This document shows positions 1-9,652 of a stretch of 64,000 nucleotides of DNA, piece after piece; position 1 is the first letter of the stretch; each line of letters opens with the position of its first letter. Origin of the DNA: Lentinula raphanica. Lineage: Eukaryota > Basidiomycota > Agaricomycetes > Agaricales > Omphalotaceae. The notes under the pieces were generated by a model. The model did no database searches, was not told the origin of the DNA, and saw only the letters and a list, made by a program, of their open reading frames with translations. The translations under genes and the position numbers were made by a program. The stretch spans positions 930,001 through 994,000 of the forward strand of contig JANVFP010000003.1 in the NCBI GenBank assembly GCA_027919835.1, written 5' to 3'.

Positions 1-2819
1 TTTACCGCTGATGCAGCAGAGGAAATCATAAAGCTTTTTCCAGTTGCAACCTGAGGATCGGTTGCATGGATTACAAAGCGTTGGGAGGGCATGTCAAACT
101 TGGTGTCTGTAGGTACTGATGTACCAAGGGACGAGTCATTGAACGATAGCGCAAGGTTCTTAGTGTTGGATTCGATAACTAGATAGCGTCCTTCGGTAAG
201 TGATCCTAATGGGTTTAATTCATATGTAAGAGTCAGAATAATCTCGAAATATCCTGTTCCATACCTCGAACGACCTTGAAGCCAGTCTCCGTGAATAAGG
301 CGTCTGTTTGACTCTGTTGTCCATACGGGACAGGGGGTTGTACATGACCCGCGAAAGTGTTTTCACAGAAAACATCCTGCGTATGCAGAGTTAATCAGTT
401 TCTTGTTCATTCAAAGCATTACTCGATGCCATATGTACCCCATCAAGCAACGATGTTAGAGGGTCGGTATGAGGTGGCGGAGTATGAGGTAGCGGTGCAG
501 CGGAGTAATCGGGCTGAAAGTCTTCGTGAGTATTCCAAGTTGGCAAAGGCAAAGCATATACGACGCACATGTTCGAAATCGAACATATTGGTCAAGTTCG
601 ACATGTGCTCTCTTCTCCAGTCATTAATTTGTGTGTTGGTGAACGGTGTGCCCTAGGTCGAAAGAAAGAAAATCGTGAGACTTGAATCGAATCATATCAA
701 GATGGAAACGTCATACTCTAGCAGCTGCCCACTGCTCCAAGAACAGGGTTTGCGAGATATGGTCTGCAGGCTCTGTAAACACAACACCTCCGCGAGTCCA
801 TGGCGAGATTACGGTGAATGGTAATCGGAATCCTGGTCCAGTTGGTGCAGGCTGCCCTGTGAAAGGATTCTATCGCACGGACGATGAGGTCAGATACACG
901 AGTTGAAACAAGACACTCACGGTGATCCATTCGCCTGGTGTATTTTGAGGTCTAAACCATCGTAGTAAGATCATTAGCCCAGGGATAATGAAATGCAAGT
1001 GAACTATGTACATACGAAGTGAAAGGTACCACACTTGTCATGGACAAACAACCTTAGCGTTGATGAGCATATAGATATCACCTGGACATACTGGTCTCCC
1101 CATCCACCACTCTCATCAAACGAGATCATGAGGATCGTCTTGTTGTATTTGGGTGAATTGACGATTGCGTCAACCAATTCCTTTTGTACCCAGCCACCGT
1201 CGATGGGACGGTGCGGAGGATGTTCATTAAGCTCGGCTGGGCCTATGAAGCAATGAACTTTTTATGAGCCTTCATGAAGGAAAGCGCGGAGAGTGAAATC
1301 TTGCCAATGTAGAACGAGACCGCTGGCAAAGTTCCCCTACAGAGGACTCGGATTGTTAGCTTTGATGATGGCAATGGCAAATGAGAATAGATCATACTCG
1401 GAAGCTTCCTTCTTTAGCAGGTCGAGACCACCTTGCCAATCCCCACCCCCGTTCCTAGCAAGTCCTAAATAAGCTTGAGTTTGAAGCATGACGCAGTCAT
1501 GGTGTTGTATAGGGCATACCTCGCTGTGCAACCTCCGATGTAGCATTGTTGTTGGCCAGGTCTTGCCAGAACACAAATTTTGGTAGAGGATTGTTATCAA
1601 AACTGTTGAAGTACGGTCGTTGTGATGAGTATTTACCCTAGTAGTCGGATAATAACGCGATACACACTTGTCGACAGCCTGAAATTCCTTCCACGAGATA
1701 CCCGCATCTTGCAGATATTCTGGAAGCTACATATGGCAAAACACATCACTCCTGGCAGGAGGGTACGTTTTCATGAACATGGACTTACGGTCTTCCAATC
1801 GTATGGAAAGCTGCGGCGAGCCTCCTGGTCAACGGATTCGACCAGGATTCAAACGAAAGACTTACCAACTATAATCTTGAGGGGAATCGATTTCTGTACC
1901 GTTTTCGAGTCTCATCGTAAGCCGGGAGCAACCCGGACTCTCGTTGTTGTCTAGTACTGGGCCCTGCGTGGTATTGACATTTCCACCTGGGACGCTAGAA
2001 TCGTGAATTTTAGAGAACGATTAACCTTTCAAGTGTTTTCAGATTCCATTTCATACCCAATACTGCCTGATTGCCATATAATACGATTGGGATCTGTGGA
2101 CTTGACAGAAACAATCGTTCCTCATTGCGATACAAGATAGAAGGTTGATCTAATGACTTACTGCGATAACACCCTGTTGGTACATATCCCCTACAGCCCA
2201 ACCTTCGGCAATGGCGAAATGGACCGGGATATCTGACCTCCTGAAATGGCCCCATGACTGTGGCGTGTTTGCTTCGACCCAAAGGTCCTGTGAAGTTCAA
2301 ATAAGAGTTAGCACCGCGGCGAAACTCATAAGAGAAAGAAGACGCTTGCATTCTGTCCAGATGCCAAGGCAGCATGATTTTCTGCCCATCCATTCGATCC
2401 CGCGGTCATACATTGTGTACCGTTGATGAAATCTCCACCTTCTGCAGCCAGGTACCATGGGAGAAGGAAATCAGTGTCGTTGGATAGGAAGGAGTTGACC
2501 TGTTGGAAGAAAACGGATCGGCCATCGGAATCGATTTGAACGCTGGATACTCCCAAGTTTACTACACAGACGAAGTTCGTCAAATTGGTATGGAACTGCT
2601 CACTTGGGATCTTTAAATCCTCGGACACCAGCCATGGTACCCTATGCAGAACCATATCAATCCCAATCGTATCAGTACTCTGTGATGACTTACGAAGTAG
2701 TGGTCGAACGCTCGATTCTCTTGCATAAATAGAACGATATGTTCGACTTCGGCTAAGCTGTCTGCATATGCACGGAACACCAAAGAGGTAAAGAGAATTG
2801 TACCCGATAGAGACCGCAT
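1..2819 (-). CDS. Phosphoesterase-family phospholipase C (non-haemolytic type), 3' end cut by the window
   Basis: Secreted enzyme of the phosphoesterase (PLC/acid phosphatase) family, which cleaves phosphate esters such as phospholipid head groups. Start chosen at 2819 because a short signal peptide is followed at once by the family's first conserved block (HIVLFMQENRAFDHYF). Exon 1 ends at 2694 with donor GTAAGT and joins GTMAGVRGFKDP, so the family motif is restored across the intron. Further blocks follow in several exons: PWYLAAEGGDFINGTQCM and GSNGWAENHAAL near 2360-2460, AIAEGWAVGDMYQQG near 2170-2220, ISFDESGGWGDQYVQ near 1075-1135, and FRLPFTVISPWTRGG near 790-840. A C-terminal beta domain (ending SQRFVIHA near 60-90) is still open at base 1, so the stop lies outside. 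A TATATA stretch lies about 70 bp upstream of the start. Family assignment is firm; substrate is not known. Confidence 0.88.
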
Positions 2820-3279
2820 CGTCGACTTGACGAATTGTAGATACGTGGGTCCTGGCTAGTATATCATGTTCCTTCCTTCCTTTAAGTATATATGCTCTTC
2901 CAAAGGCCCGGTCTGCGAAGATCACGTTGAGGCTCATGCAACATGATCATGAACACTCTAATGTTGTTGGTTGAGACGAACTGTATTCTTAGAAGCCCAG
3001 TTCAGTCGACAATATCCATGGCTTTGGCCAGTATTGGATATGATGCCATGTAGTACATCAACTAGGAGATGCTGTTGACGAGAGGCCAGTAATCAACGCC
3101 GTGAACTGAAGCAAGAACGCAAGGCGCGTCGACGCGAATTTCGAGCAGCAGAAGCACGTAAATCAGTGGGATTGGCGACAAGTGGCATGCGATGCTTGCA
3201 GCACGTTCGAAGTGAAAAGACGATTGCCTCTCACGGTTTCGATGCCGAACAGGCACATTCACTCTCCGCACTTTGCAAA
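2820..3279. other. Intergenic stretch without a supported gene
   Basis: Upstream region of the phospholipase C gene up to the first end of the transposable-element nest. I see promoter-like AT-rich sequence close to 2885 and no coding pattern or RNA gene in the rest. Confidence 0.5.
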
Positions 3280-3441
3280 GCGTTTCTCTAAGAGTCAAGA
3301 CAGGACCCCGGAAAATCCGCAACCTGCCCTCATCCGGAATGGCCGAATTTTGGCCTGATTTGAGGTTCAGGTATAGTGCCAAAGGCCGATTCATTTCCTT
3401 TTTGGGACATCAAGTATGGTCCCAGAAAAGGCTGGAAATAG

Positions 3442-3999
3442 CAGACTCCTTCCCATCCACTCTTGCAGGCAAAAAAAATTTGAAAGAAAGAGAAGACTGG
3501 GATAATTCCCTATATAGTATATCGTATATCTTATCATTATCTATATCTTATCTTATATCACGTGGATGCAAATTTTTTTTTAGCCTGCAAGAGCGACTGG
3601 CATAATATGTCTAAGCGCCCGATGGCATTGTTTGGTCCCAGCATTCAAATTTTGTAGCGCCCATTTCATCAATGTCCATTAGTATTGGAAACAAGGTAGG
3701 TAGCCTACTTCTATTTACATGAATCACATCCAATACTACTCCTTTACTACATTGTGGCCAGTGGAGGATTATTGAGTCAGGAAAATAATGGCGCTAAAAT
3801 TAAAACCAAACAATGCCATCGGGCGCTTAGACATATTATGCCAGTCGCTCTTGCAGGCTAAAAAAAAATTTGCATCCACATGATATAAGATAAGATATAG
3901 ATAATGATAAGATATATGATATACTATATAGGGAATTATCCCAGTCTTCTCTTTCTTTCAAATTTTTTTTGCCTGCAAGAGTGGATGGGAAGGAGTCTG
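3442..3999. mobile_element. 558-bp foldback/MITE-like element with 9-bp target site duplication (Mutator-like)
   Basis: The sequence starts CAGACTCCTT and ends AAGGAGTCTG. Arms 3442-3636 and 3805-3999 are nearly perfect reverse complements, differing at only a couple of bases, and weaker pairing continues inward to about 3665 and 3786. The element is flanked on both sides by the identical 9-mer TGGAAATAG (3433-3441 and 4000-4008). Long terminal inverted repeats with a 9-bp duplication are typical of Mutator-like elements (hAT elements leave 8 bp). It has no coding capacity and sits inside the left arm of the larger composite element, so it inserted later. The near-identical arms indicate recent activity. 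Confidence 0.8.
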
Positions 4000-4037
4000 T
4001 GGAAATAGGCAATTCTTGGTGAGGTATGATGCCAAAG

Positions 4038-4166
4038 TGTTAGGATCATGAAATCCAACATCCATTGGAATATGGCCCAGTAGCTCAGTGGTAGAGCACT
4101 GCACCGGAAAGGCAGGAGGCCCAGGTTCAATCCCTGGCTCGGCTGGTTTATTTTCATTCTTACAGA
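4038..4166 (+). repeat. tRNA-derived SINE-like copy 1
   Basis: A 36-bp head (from TGTTAGGATCATG, near-palindromic) is followed by a 72-nt tRNA-like body at 4074-4145 and a T-rich tail (TTTATTTTC) suited to pol III termination. The body folds as a tRNA: acceptor stem GGCCCAG with CTCGGCT, D arm GCTC/GAGC, T stem CCAGG/CCTGG with loop TTCAATC. Pol III A box (TAGCTCAGTGG) and B box (GGTTCAATCC) are present. The anticodon loop reads CCGGAAA: position 33 is C rather than the universal U, and the closing pair is mismatched, so it is unlikely to be a working tRNA. The same head and body recur at 6067. Confidence 0.65.
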
Positions 4167-4171
4167 TTTGC

Positions 4172-4262
4172 AGTCAGAGGCTCAGTGGTAGAGCACTGCA
4201 CCGGAAAGGCAGGAGGCCCAGGTTCAATCCCTGGCTCGGTCGGTTTATTTTCATTCTTACAG
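4172..4262 (+). repeat. tRNA-derived SINE-like copy 2 (5' truncated)
   Basis: Tandem partial copy directly after copy 1. It resumes at GGCTCAGTGGTAGAGC (about 4179) and is then nearly identical to copy 1 through the T arm and the tail TTTATTTTCATTCTTACAG. The 5' half of the acceptor stem and the 36-bp head are missing, so it cannot fold a full acceptor stem. The shared flanking word CTTACAGATTTG suggests a local duplication rather than an independent insertion. Confidence 0.6.
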
Positions 4263-4429
4263 ATTTGTTAGGTGCTCGTTGCTCTATCCCTCGACGGCAC
4301 CAAAGACAAAGGCTACGAGCGTTCAGTCCGAAGAACGTTGTAGACAAGCTGCTAAGCTAATAGGTCTACACCGAGGATCTGGACTCCAAGTAATTGATGA
4401 TTGCTGAAACTTTGTTGTTAATAGTACAA

Positions 4430-5540
4430 GTGTTGTTACACTGGTGATAACCAGACCGAGAGGAGAGAATAAAGCTGAATTGTATTGAGAACCTTTGAAA
4501 ATAACCAATCTGGGGATTGGTTTACAAAATACCTACTGCTTATATAGGTTTTCTGTATGTAAGAATATATAAGGTAATGTAATATAAAAGAATGTCGGCT
4601 GTGGGACGCGTCACCACGATGATAATCGTGATGACACGCCCCTGTGCCGGGACATGCTAACGCGTCGTTACTGTATGACGACGACACGTTATGAATAAGA
4701 ATGATTCGAAACGACACGAATCGACGTGGGTACGCGTCGATCCGGCCGTGTACGAGTATCAAAGATTAAATGTAGAAATAATAAGTCAAGTATCATATGA
4801 CACCAGACAAGGAGTCGCCATGACTCGGTTTGACTTGTCTGGGTCAATAACAACACATACCGAAACTGTTGGGGAACGTCGGAGGGTGAACACGAAACCC
4901 GGATGACGAAGAAGGCAAGGCCGTCGTGCAAATTCAACGGAGTAGGTACGATGAGCGAAAGAAGGAAGAGGTTCCGGCGACGAGAAATACCTGTAAACGT
5001 GTTGGCGATGACGAATCCAGGGCGAGGAAACGGCCAGACGACAGATATACGAGTTGAAAATGAAGAGAGGGGGGATGCAGAAAGGAAACCGGTACAAGGG
5101 ATGGGCGCCGATGTGTTCTTCATCATCCCAGATGACCAAACAGTGTAGATACAAGCCGAGGTTGACGAGAACGAGCTGACAAACGGAGACGCGGAGGAAA
5201 GAGAGGCCGACGACGATGATGACGAGGCGGAACCGAAGGTGTAACACAAAGAAGGGTTGCCGGGCGTGTATCGTCATCCAGGACGGCTAAACGTGCTGGA
5301 AAGAGGCCGATGGTGACGAGAACGAGGTGACGAAGTGCCGAACGGAGAAATGGGTACGAAAATGAGGTTGACATGGCGGAACCGAGGGATCTCAAGTGAG
5401 GCCGGGTCTTGTGGTATGCGTGGAGATCCGAGAGGGCATGGGAAAGACACAGTACGTCGACGCGAGTCGACGATGACCCTATCGTGATGGCGGCACCTTG
5501 TTAGTGTGGGTGTAATCCATTCTATGAATGGATTACGCAC
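4430..5540 (-). repeat. LTR-like stretch (possible solo LTR of a retrotransposon), minus orientation
   Basis: Read on the minus strand, this starts near a palindrome (TGCGTAATCCATTC then GAATGGATTACACC, 5511-5538), passes through CG-rich sequence without a convincing gene, and near its 3' end has a CCTATATAAGCAG TATA-like box followed by about 130 bp rich in short palindromes that end in GTGTAACAACA. This is the layout of a fungal LTR with a short R-U5. Several overlapping open frames occur on both strands but are low-complexity and match nothing I know. I could not find a clean 5-bp target duplication, so the call is tentative. Confidence 0.3.
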
Positions 5541-6066
5541 TAGTAATCATACTGGCTGGCAGACCGTGTCCTCGCGGTCTCCAGCCCTCTTAAGTCATCC
5601 CTCGTCGTCTATATCATCCTCCCATCGTCTTGTGGTGTCCTAGCTGCGATCCCGAGGTTCCTATGGCGTTGAGAGGAAGAGGAAGAGGTCGAAGGGAAGG
5701 GAGCGATGAGAAGAAGTAACCGTGAGAAAAAAGGAAAGGCGGCGCTTCTGCGTTCAAGTGCCGAGACGCCGAATAAGCGCCAGCTCGGCGTAGGCTCGGC
5801 TAACGATAATAGGGGTTTGTGAAGCTTGTTAAGGCCTAGGAAAATAAGGAAAAATAGTAGGAAAATCAGGAAAAATCAGGGAATATGGTGGGAATATTTG
5901 AGGAATTTTTGGGGGCTTGGAAGTACATGTTATGCTTCATAACAAGATTCGCAGTCAGAGCAGCGATTTCTGCCAGTTTGATGAGATAAGCCTGCTGAGC
6001 AATCAAGGGGTCCTGAAATTGACATAGAAGCACAGAAGTTGCTGTAGATGTTGGTTTCAGGGGGAG

Positions 6067-6195
6067 TGTTAGGATCATGAAATCCAACATCCATTGGAAT
6101 ATGGCCCAGTAGCTCAGTGGTAGAGCACTGCACCGGAAAGGCAGGAGGCCCAGGTTCAATCCCTGGCTCGGCCGGTTTATTTTCATTCTTACACA
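6067..6195 (+). repeat. tRNA-derived SINE-like copy 3
   Basis: Full-length copy with the same 36-bp head as copy 1, tRNA-like body at 6103-6174 and tail TTTATTTTCATTCTTACA. Acceptor stem GGCCCAG/CTCGGCC is better paired than in copy 1. The anticodon loop is again CCGGAAA. The flanks outside the unit differ completely from copy 1, which shows that the unit moved or was duplicated as a block. Pol III A and B boxes are intact. Confidence 0.65.
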
Positions 6196-6638
6196 AAGGG
6201 CTGAAAATCTCAGCTTTAAGGTGACCAGGTCTAAGGAACTAGTATCAGCTGTACATATGTATCCTGCAGTGGAAGGTAGTTGTCGCTAGTTGTTGTCTTG
6301 ACAGTAGAAATGTAACAACCTGTACTTAATACCTGAACTGTCACACATCACCACCTACCACCACAACGAGAGCTCTTGTGAATCTCATAGACCAGTGTAG
6401 AGTTCAACAAAAATTAAATTTTCCTTTCAATCCATGAGCCTAACTGTAGACTCCATCGAGATAGACAAGTGCAGTGAAGATGCCATCCTCTCGTAAATGT
6501 AAGGCAGCTGCTATGAATTGAGGCGGCCGCTGCTGGCAATAGTGTAGCGGCCCTGGTGAATTGACTTCTAATTGACATTCTACTGAGCCTCTGTAGTCTA
6601 ATAGGACCCCCCGCAGCCCACCAAAACCTCTGTTCGCA

Positions 6639-7062
6639 TTCGGGTAAAAATGGGGGGTCTCTTGAGAAGAACTCGGCGCCCAGTTCGGGTAAAAATGGCC
6701 CAAAATTTTCAAAATCTCCGCGCCTAAATTCGGGTAAAAATGAGCGTTTTTCAGTGCTCTGAGGGCACTTTCGGGTAAAAATGGCTGGCAGGAGGCTACC
6801 AGAACACAGATTCACCTCACGTACTCATACTGCACTCAAGGTGGGCATTACAGTCTCTGAACAACATCAAATCTTCTGAAAAAGCTCATTAGTATAATTT
6901 AGCCACATACTGAGCAAATTTTGTAGATGTTCAAACACCTTTAAGCGCTCACACTACCTCTGGAGCCTAAAATCGGGTAAAAATGAGGTCTTCAGAAAGC
7001 CCTGGGTCAAATTCGGGTAAAAATGGCGATTTTTGGCTCATTTTTGGTTCGGGTAAAAGTGA
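6639..7062 (+). repeat. Seven dispersed copies of the 14-mer TTCGGGTAAAAATG
   Basis: Copies begin at 6639, 6684, 6729, 6770, 6972 (one base different), 7012 and 7049 (one base different), all in the same orientation. Spacing is irregular (about 40-45 bp within clusters, with one gap of about 200 bp). The sequence between copies is not repeated, so this is an array of short motifs and not a tandem repeat. It lies close to the right end of the composite element, where subterminal protein-binding repeats would be expected. Function unknown. Confidence 0.75.
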
Positions 7063-7335
7063 GCTTTCGAGGGCGCAAACATTTTGGTGGGCTGCCGGGG
7101 GTCCTAGTCTAATACAATGATTCTGACATGATTGTAAGAGAGCGTAAGGCATTTGCTGCTCGAGAAGAGGTATGATCCCAAAAAGGGCGGAATTTTGGAA
7201 TTTTGGTCAGAGGTATCGTGGAAATGGCCGAATTTTATCCAAATTGGGAACGTGGGAAAGGCCGAATTTGGCCAACTCAGGATGAGAGCTCTTTCCGGAT
7301 TTTCCGGGGTCCTGTCAAGACTCTAGCTTAAACGC

Positions 7336-7600
7336 CACATTGATCTTCAACTAGAGCCAGACCTGAGCCAGACTTCAGTGAAAGCCTTACAAGAATCACA
7401 CAAGATTATCGAGAAATCCAAACAGTTCGACTGATAGCGAAAACAAAAACATCCAGACGACTGATGCAAGTATTAAGAAAAGTCCGTGAAGTATTCGTAG
7501 GTGGAGACAGCTGCCTGAATCATTCATCATTGTAATTCCTCAACCTCCTCCTCCCTAGCAATGTGCTCGACGAAACCAAGTCATTAATGGATGAGATGTT
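7336..7600. other. Intergenic stretch downstream of the glycoprotein gene
   Basis: Sequence between the transposon nest and the stop codon of the next minus-strand gene. It would hold that gene's 3' UTR. Nothing else is recognisable. Confidence 0.4.
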
Positions 7601-8920
7601 TTAAGCAAACATATATGCGGAGAGAATGACACCAGCAAAGGCTGAGACGAACGAGATGCCCATAGCAGTGCCAGCAGAGTTGGAAGATGCGGTGGAAGAA
7701 GAGTCAGCGCTTGACTTGGTAGCAGCTGCGTGAGAGTTGGAGCTCCCACTGCCACTAGCACTAGCGGCAGTAGCAGATGCACCAGCGGGTGAGCCACTGA
7801 TACCAACACTAGCGAGATCAGTGTACAATGAGGCAGAGGTGTAAGTGACACAGCTGCTAGAAGCGGCGGGAGTAGGAGTATAAGGAACTCCAGTGATAGA
7901 GACGGTCTCGGCGGGCTGGGTCCAGGTAGTGGTAACTCCATTGCTGACATACTGCCCAACAGGACTCATATCGTCACCCTTGCAGGCCACGAAAGTACCG
8001 TTCTGGGCGTTGCTGGGAGCATTGTAGGCACAGCCGATACGGTCGTAAATGTGTTGGCAAAGAGCTTCAGCGTTGGGTTGGGTGTCATCACAGATTTTAG
8101 CACAGAACATGTTACCACCCATGAAGCTATACGAGGATTGAGTTTCAATAAACAAGAGATAACAGGATCGACTGACTAGGTCCAGCGTTTTCCCTGTTGG
8201 TAGGTAGAGTTGTCACCGTTGTTGGAAGGGAAAGCGTTGCTGTAAAGCAGACCACCGATAGGGTTACCACGCTGTGCGACGGGCCTTTTAGAAAAATGAC
8301 GGCGAGAAAGATGGAAAAGACACTAACGCCGTCCTGCCCTCCAGAGTCAAGCTCCCCTCCGTAGTCACCATCGGCAATGTTCAGTTTTGTCTGGTCAATG
8401 TAACCAACAATCTGGATATAGCCTGGGCTCTGGACAAGTTGTACACCTTGCAAGGTACCCTCAGGGATAAGGCGAGCTCCGTGACCCTTCTTGGTGCACC
8501 ACGCGACTTCAATGCCCTCTGTGTCGCCAATGGTAGAGTTGGCTTCAGGCGGCGCGAAGAGGCAGAAATCTGAAACGAATAACGCGTGTCACCGTTGTGG
8601 CACGAGGCAGATGTGCCCGGTGATTGACTCACCATCGAGATGGTTGATGAAACCAGTTTGGCACATGGAATCTTGGTTCTCGGTGGTGGAATTGCAAATG
8701 TTGTAACCCGACTGAGGACCACGGCCATCGGTGTGGATGTCGACTTGGTAAGGCTGGGGAAAAAAGCGTTGAGAGCGAGAAAGAGACAGTCCAGAGAAAA
8801 ACCAACAATAGCGGTATATGGCACAGTCTTGTCGACGAGAGGGTCGGAAACGAAGGACTGAGCGGAAACGTAGGAGACTGCGGCTGCAGCCATTAAAGAA
8901 GAGTAAGCGAGTTTTAACAT
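7601..8920 (-). CDS. Macrophage-activating-glycoprotein homologue, GPI-type secreted protein
   Basis: Five exons (8807-8920, 8633-8753, 8328-8569, 8177-8271, 7601-8126) splice in frame to 365 residues. An N-terminal signal peptide (MLKLAYSSLMAAAAVSYVSA) leads into a conserved ectodomain: SGYNICNSTTENQDS, DFCLFAPPEANSTIGDTEG, EVAWCTKKGHG, ADGDYGGELDSGGQD, RGNPIGGLLYSNAFPS, then MFCAKICDD with regularly spaced cysteines. The C-terminal third is Ser/Ala-rich and ends in a hydrophobic segment typical of a GPI-anchor signal. These blocks match basidiomycete proteins annotated as macrophage-activating glycoprotein. In fungi the biological role is unclear; a cell-wall or surface location is likely. 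Exon 2/3 joins through GTGAGT and CAG and the exon 4/5 intron uses GTCAGT with TATAG. Confidence 0.85.
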
Positions 8921-9652
8921 TGTTGAAGGTCAACGAAGCAAAAGAGTGTCGGTGTTGCTGAAGAGCAAAGGGGAGAACGTCGTGGTATGGAAGAACGTTG
9001 TGTTTAGGCGAATTTCTGAATTTCTACAGCTGCCAAGACGACAATTGTCACACGTCACGCAGGGTTAGAATTTTTCAAGCGGCGAGCTCGCCAAGAGTTT
9101 CAACTTTCTATTCTGCTTGCTCCTTACCTGCACATCGCCGCTCATTGCTTTGGTTTTTGGTCTTGAAAGCAGTAGTTGTGCACCTGAAATCTTGGATTTT
9201 GAGGCCAGCTGGAGGAAAGTTTCGCTCTCGTTTTCTATGCCTTGGTTCTTGAAAATTTATCGTTGGAGTCTTGTCATCAGAAATTGGAGCGTCGGCGCAT
9301 GATGAGTGATTTGAACATTTGAACCTTCAGGAAAACCGGAATCCTATCATCAAGTCAATACGAGCACCTAGAGTCGAATTCGCCCGGATTCGATACAGCG
9401 TTTCTACCAAGTCTACGAGAATCGTTGAGGGGGAAGGAGAAGGGGGGAGGAATCGTTTTGATTACGCCTTTCTTCGTTTTTATATCACCCAACTGCGCAG
9501 TTCTATCCGCGCTCTCTCTAAATTTAGAAAGAAGCCCACAAAAATAGAACTGCTTCACCGACGTTCCGCATAACATGAACACTGGATACGCATCGATCTA
9601 CTATAGTACAGTACAGTCTAGTTATTACAATCCGTTACAATCCATTCGCCGT
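8921..9652. other. Intergenic stretch, no gene seen
   Basis: Lies between the 5' end of the glycoprotein gene and the 3' end of the lipoyl-protein gene. Short open frames on both strands overlap each other and show no protein-family pattern. It should hold the glycoprotein promoter and the 3' UTR of the next gene. Confidence 0.45.

Larger units (their letters stand above)
3280..7335. mobile_element. Composite element bounded by diverged terminal inverted repeats
   Basis: The two ends read inward with the same sequence. On the left, GCGTTT begins at 3280 and GACAGGACCCCGG at 3299; on the right the reverse complement shows GCGTTT from 7335 and the same GACAGGACCCCGG from 7316, at identical spacing. 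GAGTC and GGAAAATCCG also match. Similarity continues patchily for about 150 bp, including repeated GGCCGAATTT motifs that could be transposase-binding sites, and TTTTTGGGA(T/C)CAT near the inner edge. No transposase gene is present inside, and I find no matching target duplication outside the ends, so this is probably a non-autonomous or deleted element. Other repeats are nested inside it. Its unity as one transposon is inference. Confidence 0.5.

Noticed and set aside
4074..4145. Functional tRNA gene
   Set aside because: The cloverleaf and pol III boxes are present, but the anticodon loop has C33 and a mismatched closing pair, and the unit is repeated with a common head and tail. A SINE-like repeat fits better.
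4689..5277. Overlapping open frames of 160-190 codons on the minus strand
   Set aside because: They are CG-rich and Ser/Arg-rich in several frames at once, with no family motif. Better explained by base composition of an LTR-like repeat.
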